Below, one piece after another: positions 57,540-64,000 of a stretch of DNA of 64,000 bases. The position numbers and the translations under genes are program-made. The notes below the pieces were generated by a model. That model saw nothing but the letters and a program-made list of their open reading frames with translations, searched no databases and was not told the origin of the DNA. Numbering within the stretch: position 1 is the first letter of the stretch; each line of letters starts with the position of its first letter. Where the stretch lies: the NCBI GenBank assembly GCA_035910535.1, contig JAMHXF010000032.1, forward strand, positions 319,229 to 383,228, read 5' to 3'. The stretch is from Archangium_A sp035910535. GTDB taxonomy: Bacteria > Myxococcota > Myxococcia > Myxococcales > Myxococcaceae.

Positions 57540-58066
57540 GGCCTGACGCCTAGCATCCCTGCTCCAAAGAAACGCGCCCCGAAGCGCTGGTGCAGCAGCG
57601 CGCGCATCGTCAGGCGAAGCACCGGGTGTTCCGCCGTCGGCGCGAGGTGCGCGAGCGGCTCGAGCACGAAGCGGCGCTCGTGCATGCGCGGGTGAGGGAC
57701 AGTGAGCCGCTCGGTCGTCATCACCACGTCGTCGAAGAGAATGAGGTCGAGGTCGATGATGCGCGGCGCCCAACGCGTACTGGCGCGCCGACCCATGTGC
57801 CGCTCGATGCGCTTGAGCTGCTCGAAGAGCGCCATCGGCCCGAGCGTCGTCGTGAGCTCGTCGACGGTGTTCAGGTACGCGGGCTGCGGCGTCGCGTCTT
57901 CAGCAGGCAGCAGCGCTGGCGTTTCAATGACGGGGCCCAGGCGCAGCGCGCCGAGCGACGTGAGGTGGCGGCGCGCTTCAGCGAGGTTGAGCAGCCGCGC
58001 GCCGAGGTTGGTACCGAGCGCGATGTAGGAAACGCGCTCTTCGCCCCGCGGCTCAGGCGACGACAT
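57536..58066 (-). CDS. folK: 6-hydroxymethyl-7,8-dihydropterin pyrophosphokinase
   Basis: A 176-residue enzyme of folate synthesis. YIALGTNLGARLLNL, ETPALLPAEDATPQPAYLN, RIERHMGRRASTRWAPRIID and LDLILFDD are the HPPK signatures, with TVPHPRMHERRFVLEPL closing the fold. The ATG at 58066 lies inside the end of the FAH gene (14-bp overlap). It overlaps the TPR gene by four bases on the other side. folP and folB are not in the window. Confidence 0.93.
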   Translation of the reverse strand: MSSPEPRGEERVSYIALGTNLGARLLNLAEARRHLTSLGALRLGPVIETPALLPAEDATPQPAYLNTVDELTTTLGPMALFEQLKRIERHMGRRASTRWAPRIIDLDLILFDDVVMTTERLTVPHPRMHERRFVLEPLAHLAPTAEHPVLRLTMRALLHQRFGARFFGAGMLGVRP

Positions 58067-58808
58067 TGCGCAGCGTGCCCACGTGTTCGATTTCAACCTC
58101 GACCACGTCGCCGACAGCCAGCGGCCCGACACCTGACGGCGTACCGGTGCTCACGAGGTCGCCCGGCAAGAGCGTCATCACGTGCGAGATGAACGACACC
58201 AGCTTCGCCGCGCCGTGCACCATGTCTGACGTGCGCCCGTCTTGCTTCACCACGCCGTTCAACCGACACACCACGCGCAAGTCAGCGGGAGAGACCCCCG
58301 TCACCATCTCCGGGCCGCAGCACGCGAAGGTGTCGTAGCCCTTGGCGCGCGTGTGCTGCACCTCGCGCTTCTGTACGTCGCGGGCAGTTACGTCGTTGAA
58401 GCAGGTCACCGCGAAGATCGCCGCGGCCGCCTCTTCTTCACTCACGCGCGTCAGCTTCTTGCCGATGACCAGCGCGAGCTCCGCCTCGTAGTGGACTTCT
58501 TTGCTCGCGGGCGGAATCACGATGGCCGCGCCGTGCGCGTTGAGCGCCGTCTTCGGCTTCATGAAGATGAGCGGTTCGACGGGCACCGCCTTGCCCATTT
58601 CCGCGGCGTGCTTCGCGTAGTTCTGGCCGATGGCCACGACCTTCGACGCGTCGCTCACCGGCGCGTACACCGCGTCGGCCTTCGCGACCCGTCGGGCGGT
58701 GTCCTTCACGTCGCTGCTCCACGGCGCGCCCGTCAACACCACATACGACGCACCTTCGAGCCGCACGTACGACTCGGCGCCGTCGACGACCAGCCGCGCG
58801 AACCTCAC
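58053..58808 (-). CDS. Fumarylacetoacetate hydrolase family protein
   Basis: A 251-residue FAH-fold enzyme. GQNYAKHAAEMG starts the catalytic domain, the metal-binding E-x-E lies in VHYEAELALVIGK, and NDVTARDVQ and the end GDLVSTGTPSGVGPL are typical. Members act as hydratases, isomerases or decarboxylases on keto acids, and the exact reaction is unknown. The start is GTG 58808, overlapping the dapB stop by four bases (GTGA). Its place in a lysine/folate chain is unexplained. Confidence 0.9.
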   Translation of the reverse strand: MRFARLVVDGAESYVRLEGASYVVLTGAPWSSDVKDTARRVAKADAVYAPVSDASKVVAIGQNYAKHAAEMGKAVPVEPLIFMKPKTALNAHGAAIVIPPASKEVHYEAELALVIGKKLTRVSEEEAAAAIFAVTCFNDVTARDVQKREVQHTRAKGYDTFACCGPEMVTGVSPADLRVVCRLNGVVKQDGRTSDMVHGAAKLVSFISHVMTLLPGDLVSTGTPSGVGPLAVGDVVEVEIEHVGTLRNVVA

Positions 58809-59611
58809 TTCAGCCCCAGCACGTGCGTCATGTCGTAGAGGCCGGGCTTCTTGCCGACCACCCACTTCGCCGCGCGCAGCGCTCCACGCGCGAACTGCTC
58901 ACGGCTCGTCGCGCGGTGCGTGAGCTCGACGCGCTCACCGTCACCAAAGAAGAACACCGTGTGCTCGCCAACCACGTCGCCACCGCGCACTGTCTGCACG
59001 CCGATTTCTTTCCGCGGCCGCTCGCCGATTTGCCCCACGCGCGACGTGCAGATGTCGTCGGCGTCGCGCCCGAGCGACTTCGCCAGCACCTCGGCCAAAC
59101 GCATGGCCGTGCCCGACGGCGCGTCTTTCTTCATGCGGTGGTGCGTCTCGACAATCTCCACGTCGAAGTCTTCGCCCAGCCGCCGCGCGAGCTCGGCCGC
59201 CACTTCGATGACGAGGTTCACACCGACGCTCATGTTCGGCGCCATCACGATGGGAATCACCTTCGCGGCGTCGGCCATGTGCAGCTTCGCGTCGGCAGAA
59301 AAACCGGTGCTCCCCACCACCAACGGGACGCCCGCGTCGGCGCACTCACGCGCGTGATTCACCGACGCTTCGGGAGTCGTGAAGTCGATGACCACCGCCG
59401 CGCGCTCCAACGTGGCCTTGAGCGAGTCGACGGTCGAGACCTCCAGCGGCGCGAGGTGCGCAGCGAGGCCCACGTCCAACGAGATGGCCGCGCTGCCCGG
59501 CTTGTCGGTGCCGCCGTGCAACACGAACTCAGGCGTGTCGCGCACCAGCCGCACCAGCGACGCACCCATGCGCCCCGACACGCCGGTGATGACGGTGCGA
59601 ATCGGCGTCAC
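58805..59611 (-). CDS. dapB: 4-hydroxy-tetrahydrodipicolinate reductase
   Basis: A 268-residue enzyme of the diaminopimelate/lysine pathway. The nucleotide-binding start is VITGVSGRMGASLV, IDFTTPEASVNHA and PLVVGSTGFS follow, APNMSVGVNL precedes the catalytic segment VEIVETHHRMKKDAPSGTA, and GEHTVFFFGDGERVELTHRA closes the fold. All key residues appear intact. It overlaps dapA by four bases. Confidence 0.96.
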   Translation of the reverse strand: MTPIRTVITGVSGRMGASLVRLVRDTPEFVLHGGTDKPGSAAISLDVGLAAHLAPLEVSTVDSLKATLERAAVVIDFTTPEASVNHARECADAGVPLVVGSTGFSADAKLHMADAAKVIPIVMAPNMSVGVNLVIEVAAELARRLGEDFDVEIVETHHRMKKDAPSGTAMRLAEVLAKSLGRDADDICTSRVGQIGERPRKEIGVQTVRGGDVVGEHTVFFFGDGERVELTHRATSREQFARGALRAAKWVVGKKPGLYDMTHVLGLK

Positions 59612-60498
59612 GACGCCTTCCCCAACAGGCCCAGGCGGCCGAGCTCCTCTTTCAACTTCGCGGCGTTGCCGTCGGTCATCGGCAGCAGCGGCGGGCGAAT
59701 CTCAGTGCCGAACAACCCCATCTGGTGCAGCGCCATCTTCACGGGAATGGGGTTCGACTCGATGAAGAGCAGGCGGTGCAGCGGCTGCAGCTCCAACTGC
59801 GCCTTGCGCGCACCTTCGATGTCGCCCTTGAGCGCCTTCGCCACCAGCTCCGCCATGTGCTTCGGCGCGACGTTCGACGACACCGAGACCACGCCTCGGC
59901 CACCCGAGAAGATGAACGGCGCGACCACGAAGTCGTCACCCGACAACAGCGTGATGCGGTCGCCGACCTGCTCGTACACGTCCAACGTGCGCAACACGTT
60001 GCCGGTGGCTTCCTTCAACGCGACGACCTCTTTCACGTCGAGCAACCGCTTCACCGTCTCGGGGAGCATGTCGACGCCGGTGCGGCCCGGCACGTTGTAG
60101 GCCATGAGCGCGAAGCCGGGGTGCGCCTTGCCGACGAGCCGGTAGTGCTCCACGAGGCCGGCCTGCGTGGGCTTGTTGTAATAGGGCGTGACGACCAACG
60201 CGCCGTCGGCGCCGAGCTCGCGCGCGACGCTGACGCCTTCGATGGTCTCGGCGGTGGAGTTGCTGCCCGCCCCGGCGAAGACCTTCGCGCGGCCCTTGTT
60301 CACCTTGATGCACACCTCGATGGCGCGGCGGCGCTCGGCGGCGGTCATCGTCACCGCTTCGCCGGTGGTGCCCATGGGAATGAGCACCGCGGTGCCGTTG
60401 CTCACCTGGTACTCAATCAACTTCTCGTACGCGGCCTCGTCGAATTTTCCGTCTTTGAACGGGGTGGCGAGCGCGGTCATCGAGCCTTGCAACGTCAT
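59608..60498 (-). CDS. dapA: 4-hydroxy-tetrahydrodipicolinate synthase
   Basis: A 296-residue aldolase-type enzyme that condenses pyruvate with aspartate semialdehyde. PMGTTGEAVTM, Tyr134 in YNVPGRTG and the Schiff-base Lys162 in VVALKEATGN are present. It is the first complete gene of a minus-strand chain of six. Its ATG overlaps the stop of a truncated frame upstream (60495-60497), so its original promoter was probably farther upstream and may have been lost or replaced by the accessory region. Confidence 0.96.
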   Translation of the reverse strand: MTLQGSMTALATPFKDGKFDEAAYEKLIEYQVSNGTAVLIPMGTTGEAVTMTAAERRRAIEVCIKVNKGRAKVFAGAGSNSTAETIEGVSVARELGADGALVVTPYYNKPTQAGLVEHYRLVGKAHPGFALMAYNVPGRTGVDMLPETVKRLLDVKEVVALKEATGNVLRTLDVYEQVGDRITLLSGDDFVVAPFIFSGGRGVVSVSSNVAPKHMAELVAKALKGDIEGARKAQLELQPLHRLLFIESNPIPVKMALHQMGLFGTEIRPPLLPMTDGNAAKLKEELGRLGLLGKAS

Positions 60499-60590
60499 GG
60501 GGTCTCTCCTTGCCAGAGTGCTTCAAGTGCCTCGCGCTTGCGCACGACGCGGTAGTCATCGCCGTCGACCAGCACCTCTGCCGGGCGCTG
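60495..60590 (-). pseudogene. 3' fragment of a gene lost upstream of dapA
   Basis: About 30 codons on the minus strand end in EVLVDGDDYRVVRKREALEA followed by LWQGETP and a stop that overlaps the dapA ATG (ATGA). The composition looks like real protein and the coupling is what one expects inside an operon. Above about 60590 the frame dissolves into an Arg/Pro-rich stretch with no domain. I read this as the surviving C-terminus of an operon gene cut by the arrival of the accessory region. A tiny GTG-initiated peptide is the alternative. The family is unknown. Confidence 0.45.
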
Positions 60591-60623
60591 ACGTTCACGT
60601 CGCCCGCTGGGCCTTCTTCGCGA

Positions 60624-60667
60624 GGGCCAAAAGGCCCGGCCGATGAAGCCGGCCGCCCCTTCGGGGC
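60624..60667 (+). other. Three contiguous GC hairpins upstream of the first accessory gene
   Basis: Three perfect short stems follow one another without a gap: GGGCC/GGCCC (60624-60637, loop AAAA), GGCCG/CGGCC (60638-60654) and GCCCC/GGGGC (60655-60667, loop TTC). They precede the 82-nt repeat. Short stems are common by chance in GC-rich DNA, so the meaning rests on the similar layout before 63893. Confidence 0.35.
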
Positions 60668-60687
60668 TCGCTGCCCAGCGTTCTCCT

Positions 60688-60769
60688 GACGGCCTGCTCC
60701 ATGGGGAAAGAGAGCTGACACGACGACAGCCTTCGCCTCGCAACTTCGCGGGGTGCGCCAACTGGAGAG
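60688..60769 (+). repeat. 82-nt leader repeat, copy 1
   Basis: This stretch ends three bases before the ATG at 60773 and includes its GGAG ribosome-binding site. It aligns by hand with 63799-63880, with about 69 matches in 84 columns. Shared blocks include GACGGCCTG, ATGGGGAAA, GAGAGCTG, CGACGACAG, CCTCGCAACT and ACTG. It probably carries shared promoter or leader functions. Confidence 0.75.
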
Positions 60770-60772
60770 CAA

Positions 60773-61078
60773 ATGAAAATCGAGAGCGACGTGAAGCTGG
60801 AGACGATGCCTCGCACCGACGAGACGGGTGAAGAGTACCTGCGCCGCCTGCGTCAACTGGCACTCGATGCCGCCGCGAGCGTGTTGGAGAGCATCGGAGC
60901 CATCGACGAGGCACGGCGCGAGCTGGTGCGGTTGCGTCACTCGGGCGCCACGGCCGCAGAGTGCAATGCACAGCTCGACGTCGTGCTGGAGCGCTCGCGG
61001 GCGCTGGGGAAGGCGAAGTACGAGCGCGCGCACATCGAATACACGCTGGCCGACGCGTACGTCCGCGCCAACAGCTGA
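60773..61078 (+). CDS. Orphan hypothetical protein of the accessory region
   Basis: A 101-residue soluble, mostly helical protein rich in Glu, Arg and Ala, with no family I recognise. Segments such as LRQLALDAAASVLESIGAID and IDEARRELVRLRHSG look like amphipathic helices. The ATG follows GGAG by seven bases inside the shared 82-nt leader. The next gene starts 2-14 bp after its stop, so the two are probably one transcript. Codon third positions are GC-rich, which supports coding. Confidence 0.65.
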   Translation: MKIESDVKLETMPRTDETGEEYLRRLRQLALDAAASVLESIGAIDEARRELVRLRHSGATAAECNAQLDVVLERSRALGKAKYERAHIEYTLADAYVRANS

Positions 61079-61092
61079 ACGTGAGCCCCACG

Positions 61093-61509
61093 ATGGAAGC
61101 CGCGAACAAGCTGAAGTTCATCGATGCAGCGGCGGTGCTCTGGGTCGAGAGCGCCGTCGACCTCATGCTGGAAATCGACGAGGTGGTGCGGCGCCACGAG
61201 CTTCATCACACGGGGCAGGCGCCGATGTTCGCCGAGCTGCGCGACGGCCTGGCTCTGCAGCTCGCGACGTTCGTTGAAGGCCACGACTGGCGAGGCCTGG
61301 CTCACGCGTTGCGCGCTGTGTTCACTTGGCGGAGCGATGTCGTGCGCGCGCTGCAGACCGAAGACTCGGAGATGCCCGCGACGTTCGCGGCCGCGCACCC
61401 GGTCGAGCTCGAGCGCGTGCTTGATGGCCACGGCAGGTACTTCGCGTTGGCGGTTGCCGAAGCGACTCCGCACGCAGAGCAACCCGAAGACGAAGACGCG
61501 CCGTTCTGA
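61093..61509 (+). CDS. Orphan hypothetical protein, second gene of the pair
   Basis: A 138-residue helical protein (142 if the GTG at 61081 is used). KFIDAAAVLWVESAVDLML and LALQLATFVEGHDWRGLAHA resemble soluble helices, and the C-terminus is acidic (EQPEDEDAPF). An acidic Asp/Pro/Phe ending of this kind recalls the protein-interaction tip of SSB proteins, although nothing else in it looks like SSB. No family is recognised. A strong hairpin follows at 61517-61541. Confidence 0.62.
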   Translation: MEAANKLKFIDAAAVLWVESAVDLMLEIDEVVRRHELHHTGQAPMFAELRDGLALQLATFVEGHDWRGLAHALRAVFTWRSDVVRALQTEDSEMPATFAAAHPVELERVLDGHGRYFALAVAEATPHAEQPEDEDAPF

Positions 61510-61919
61510 GCGAAGGGCTGCCCAGCGTCGAGCTGGGCAGCGCCCGCGAGGTGCTTGTCGAAACGACGTTCAACTCTGCGAAGCCGCCGACAGGGCGGCC
61601 CTCGCTTGGTGCTCGGGTTCTGTTGCCGCGACTGCTCGCCACTCGTCGTCGGCGAAGCCTTCCGACTTGTGCCTCGCAGGCGCGAGCGGCTCCCTTCGGT
61701 CGCCGCGCACTTGAACAACCCTCACGTCGAGCTGCGGGCCAATGGCGGCCCGGCTCGACTCGCCGCCCTATGGGCGGGTTCCGCGACGCGCGCCGGCGTT
61801 TGCGCCTTCGGCGCCGCCGTTGCGCTCGCGTCGAACGATGCTCATTCGACCGCTTGGTGGTGCGACCTTGTCGAATGGGTAGCTACTCATTTGTCCCAGC
61901 AGCGCAGTACAGAAGGGCG
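61510..61919. other. 410-bp hairpin-rich spacer, no gene supported
   Basis: It begins with the hairpin at 61517-61541. Further perfect stems are GGGCC/GGCCC (61736-61751), CCGCCC/GGGCGG (61763-61777) and GCGCC/GGCGC (61802-61814). The last ends 105 bp before the zinc-ribbon ATG, the same distance as in the spacer before 60773. Open frames here are Arg/Ser-rich and look random. Confidence 0.45.
61517..61541 (+). terminator. Perfect 10-bp hairpin after the 61093-61509 gene
   Basis: GCTGCCCAGC (61517-61526) and GCTGGGCAGC (61532-61541) pair fully around a five-base loop, starting seven bases after the stop codon. There is no T-run. It is a likely transcript end or stabiliser. Confidence 0.5.
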
Positions 61920-62261
61920 ATGGCAACGAACACGCTCGATGCACCCGCGCAGCTCATGCACGCGTTCCCACATGCAGCGGTGACGTTTTCCCTCCAGTGC
62001 GAGAAGTGCGGTCGCTGGGTCTGGTGTGGTTTCAAGGAACACGATGGGAAGTGCGCCTGTGGTCAGCGTTACACGGTGAAGTTCGACGCACCGACGCCCG
62101 ACTGGAACACTAGACAAGGCTGGGTCTGCGCTTGTTGCGGCACTCGGATGCGAATGCTCGAGGCGCCAAGCGTGCACGTGCCGTGGCGCCTGCTGAACGA
62201 GTGGCAGCTCTGCTGCAGGAAGTGCTTCGGCAACTCGGAGCGTGCAGCGCACGACGCGTAG
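61920..62261 (+). CDS. Small zinc-ribbon protein of the accessory region
   Basis: A 113-residue protein with Cys pairs CEKC, CACG, CACC and CRKC arranged as two likely zinc-ribbon sites (about residues 27-50 and 70-102). There are Trp and Arg residues around them, as in GRWVWCGFKEHDG. Such ribbons bind nucleic acid or protein. No specific family is recognised. The ATG follows AGAAGGG by a few bases. The gene stands alone between two long spacers. Confidence 0.7.
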   Translation: MATNTLDAPAQLMHAFPHAAVTFSLQCEKCGRWVWCGFKEHDGKCACGQRYTVKFDAPTPDWNTRQGWVCACCGTRMRMLEAPSVHVPWRLLNEWQLCCRKCFGNSERAAHDA

Positions 62262-63096
62262 CGGCAGATGCAGGGCGAGTCTGCCCGAAGAGCAGACCGG
62301 GCCCGGCAGCTGAAGCCGGAGCCGCGATGGGGCCCGCGTCTCCGCCCTTCGGGTTTGGTCCCTCTCGCTTCCGCGCCCTGCGCGGTGCTCGCCGACTTGC
62401 TGGTGTCGGCGAGCCGCCGGCGAAAAGACTTCAACTGCCGCCGGCGTGAACGAGGGCGCCAGGCGCCCGCTGTTTTCTCGCGCACTCCACGTCGCGGCCT
62501 CCCTCGCACTGTTGCTGCTCAGTCCAGCCGAGCGTCACTGCGCTCGCGCAATCGAGTTGCCCGGCGCTCAGCTGGAGCTCCTCGAACGCGGCCACCAACG
62601 TGGTGAAGAACGCGCCGGCCCTTCTCAACCCGCATGGTCGACGGCACCGCGAGAGCCCTCGCTGCCCGCTGCGAGCGTTTCGGCAGACCGGGCGACTCCG
62701 ACCCGGCGGGGAGGGTGCCTGTCAGCGTTCTGCAGCCCGTTCTCGGCCTTCCAGCACTCGGGTTCGATGCCGATGCCAGCAGCCCGGCCGCTGGTGCAGA
62801 CGCGGGGTGCTCGAGGTCGCAGATGGGATGCCTCGTTCAAGTCTCCTCCGTCGTGAGGTGTCGGCTGGCCCCGTCGCGCCTGAAGGCGCAGTGCTGGCAG
62901 CAAAACGTCGGCGGGGCGTTCCATCGCGCCAGGGCTTCGTCGCTGCGCGAGCCGCTACGCGGCCCCTGTCACGACGTCCGCCGAGAACCCCGCCGACTGC
63001 CAGCCCTTGTCGGGTCCGCCTTTCCGAGCGGAACGCGCCGCCGCTGGCGCGGTGAAGGCGGCGCTCAAGCCGCTCTCACACCAACGGAGAAACACC
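62262..63096. other. 835-bp spacer without a supported gene
   Basis: This spacer contains a hairpin at 62279-62297 after the zinc-ribbon stop, a perfect 10-bp stem GCTCGCCGAC/GTCGGCGAGC (62387-62396 and 62405-62414), a near-repeat of GCCGCCGGCG (about 62413-62445) and a 6-bp stem CGCGCC/GGCGCG (63034-63051) before the ssb start. A minus-strand frame at 62431-62628 has GC-rich third positions but no ribosome-binding site. I cannot support a gene. A structured RNA is possible. Confidence 0.45.
62279..62297 (+). terminator. Short hairpin after the zinc-ribbon gene
   Basis: GTCTGC (62279-62284) and GCAGAC (62292-62297) pair around a seven-base loop, 18 bp past the stop codon. There is no T-run, and it is weak as a terminator on its own. 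Confidence 0.35.
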
Positions 63097-63447
63097 ATGA
63101 ACAAGGTCATCCTCATCGGCAACCTCGGCAAGAACCCGGTCGTCAGCACCAACGGCAAGTCCCGCACGCAGTTCAGCATCGCCACCAACGAGAGCTGGAA
63201 GGACGAGGCGGGCGTGACGCAGAAGCGCACCGAGTGGCACAACATCGTCACCTTCGGAGGGCTTGCCGACATCTGCGCGAAGTCCCTCAAGCAGGGCCAC
63301 AAGGTCGCCGTCGAGGGCCGCCTGCAGACGCGCAAGTTCGAGAAGGAAGGCGAGAAGACGACCTACTACACGGAGATTGTCGCGGACTCGGTGGAGTTCA
63401 TGAGCAAGCGCGAGTCGGGTGAGCTGCCGATGCCCACCGAGGAGTGA
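63097..63447 (+). CDS. ssb: Single-stranded DNA-binding protein without acidic tail
   Basis: A 116-residue OB-fold protein. NKVILIGNLGKNPVVSTNG, FSIATNESWKDEAG, RTEWHNIVTFGGLADICAK and VEGRLQTRKFEKEGEKTTYY are the classic SSB signatures. It lacks the long disordered linker and the acidic DDDIPF-type tip through which chromosomal SSB recruits partners, and ends LPMPTEE. Such short SSBs are typical of plasmids, phages and conjugative elements. The ATG follows ACGGAGA. A 9-bp hairpin closes the gene. Confidence 0.92.
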   Translation: MNKVILIGNLGKNPVVSTNGKSRTQFSIATNESWKDEAGVTQKRTEWHNIVTFGGLADICAKSLKQGHKVAVEGRLQTRKFEKEGEKTTYYTEIVADSVEFMSKRESGELPMPTEE

Positions 63448-63468
63448 CGAACCTCCGCCGCACGAATC

Positions 63469-63492
63469 GCCTCCCTCCACTGCGAGGGAGGC
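63469..63492 (+). terminator. 9-bp hairpin after ssb
   Basis: GCCTCCCTC (63469-63477) and GAGGGAGGC (63484-63492) pair perfectly around a six-base loop, 21 bp past the ssb stop. There is no T-run. Confidence 0.5.
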
Positions 63493-63798
63493 CGCAGCGT
63501 GTGCCCGTGCGAGAAGGCAGCAACTCGTCGCGCCCTGTGGCCAAACAACGGCCACGGGCGCTCGACTGCCGTGGCCCTCGAGGGCGTTGCGCGGCAGGTC
63601 GACACGACCGGCCGACGTGCTGACGTCGACCGACGCCGGCGAACGACTTGGTGAAGCCGCCGGCTGGTGGAACTCGCTGTGCTCGCCTCAGCGACCCCCG
63701 CGCCAACGGCGCGCGGCGGACTCTCCGCTGTGCGTCGGCCCCGAAGGGGCACGCCCTCGCCGCGCGCCGTCGTCACGCGTGTCGCCCGGCCGTCGACG

Positions 63799-63880
63799 GA
63801 CGGCCTGATGATGGGGAAACGAGAGCTGCCAACGACGACAGACTCCACCTCGCAACTCCGCGTGGTGTACCGACTGAGAG
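63799..63880 (+). repeat. 82-nt leader repeat, copy 2
   Basis: This is the same length as copy 1 (60688-60769) and about 82 percent identical by hand alignment, with three one-base gaps. It ends 12 bp before the ATG at 63893. The conserved blocks lie in the same order, so it is likely a duplicated regulatory or leader segment. Confidence 0.75.
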
Positions 63881-63892
63881 TGAGACTCCCCG

Positions 63893-64000
63893 ATGTTGGA
63901 AGTGACGCAGGACCACGCGATTGAAGCGCTCAAGACGGCAGTGAAGAACCGACGCAGTGAGCGTGAAGGCTGGGAAGACGCGCTGCGTGCTCTCGACGCG
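63893..64000 (+). CDS. Partial orphan gene cut by the right edge
   Basis: An ATG at 63893 opens 36 codons that run off the window without a stop. The peptide begins MLEVTQDHAIEALKTAVKNR and continues with charged, helical residues. It is placed just after the second 82-nt leader, exactly as the gene at 60773 follows the first, which supports it as a real gene. The two N-termini are not obviously alike. No family is recognised from so short a stretch. Confidence 0.5.
   Translation, partial: MLEVTQDHAIEALKTAVKNRRSEREGWEDALRALDA

Larger units (their letters stand above)
63448..63892. other. 445-bp spacer with hairpins and leader repeat
   Basis: From left to right this spacer holds the ssb hairpin (63469-63492), three stems CGCGCC/GGCGCG (63699-63713), GCGGA/TCCGC (63716-63728) and GCCCC/GGGGC (63738-63750), and the second copy of the 82-nt leader (63799-63880). 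No coding region is supported. Confidence 0.55.

Noticed and set aside
56016..57695. A 559-codon plus-strand frame opposite the TPR and folK genes
   Set aside because: The minus-strand chain has coupled starts and recognisable FolK motifs. The plus frame has none.
60709..60726. A five-codon ATG-to-TGA frame inside leader copy 1, as a possible upstream peptide
   Set aside because: It is not preserved as a short frame in copy 2, where the reading continues past the next gene start, and it lacks a ribosome-binding site.
62431..62628. A 65-codon minus-strand frame in the large accessory spacer
   Set aside because: It has GC-rich third positions but no ribosome-binding site, no recognisable family and no operon context. 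It is mentioned only as a weak possibility.
62625..62924. A 99-codon minus-strand frame in the same spacer
   Set aside because: It is rich in Arg, Pro and Gly with no domain and no convincing start, and is probably random.

Overview
The window is a high-GC, gene-dense chromosomal segment that looks myxobacterial (phylum Myxococcota). The reasons are a zinc-finger/Ser-Thr-kinase/TPR protein, a double-FHA protein next to a receiver-XRE regulator, a cytoplasmic hybrid histidine kinase, many lipoproteins with Asp-Ala-Gly-rich linkers, a protein resembling a myxobacterial paralogous family, and Gram-negative envelope genes (Kdo isomerase, LolA-like and beta-barrel proteins). This is inference from gene content. 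No rRNA, tRNA or CRISPR array was seen.

Left part (1-17 kb). A minus-strand run encodes a MaoC-like hydratase, an EpmA-type ligase, a small family protein, PlsC and a short RNB ribonuclease, and ends in a lipoprotein cut by the window edge. Facing it is a lipoprotein that looks like a dead M3 peptidase. Then come an SPFH-SHOCT protein, a methyltransferase, a YkgJ-type cysteine-cluster protein, a type II toxin-antitoxin pair with an operator-like repeat, an ABC exporter with a hairpin over its ribosome-binding site, two GT-C-type membrane glycosyltransferases and the hybrid kinase.

Centre (17-39 kb). Signalling genes (kinase, FHA, receiver-XRE, sigma-32-like factor) are mixed with a rhomboid protein, a LolA-like/beta-barrel pair, a crotonase-fold protein, a DEAD-box helicase with duplicated C-terminal RNA-binding modules, a frameshifted MerR remnant, a processive GT2, a secretin-less CpaC-like protein, D-Ala-D-Ala ligase, a PEGA protein with a very long Lys/Glu tail, and a CDF transporter.

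Cell-wall and division block (39-46 kb). ctpA, a LysM-MepA endopeptidase, an alpha/beta hydrolase, an EnvC-like activator, ftsX and ftsE all lie on the minus strand. FtsEX is known to activate EnvC-type proteins, so these genes probably act together. Unusually, an oppositely oriented GIN-domain lipoprotein gene separates ftsE from ftsX.

Metabolic part (46-60.5 kb). An esterase-like lipoprotein, an MBL-fold hydrolase, etfA, etfB and an acyl-CoA dehydrogenase are followed by a large Ig-like-repeat lipoprotein, a TalC-type aldolase/transaldolase and kdsD. A tight six-gene chain dapA-dapB-FAH-folK-TPR-lipoprotein comes next.

Right edge (60.5-64 kb). The dapA chain stops abruptly at the 3' fragment of a lost gene. 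Beyond it lies a low-density accessory region of small orphan genes, a zinc-ribbon protein and a tail-less SSB, separated by long hairpin-rich spacers. Two of the genes are preceded by the same 82-nt leader. This region is the best candidate for something undescribed, probably part of a mobile element that continues beyond the window.
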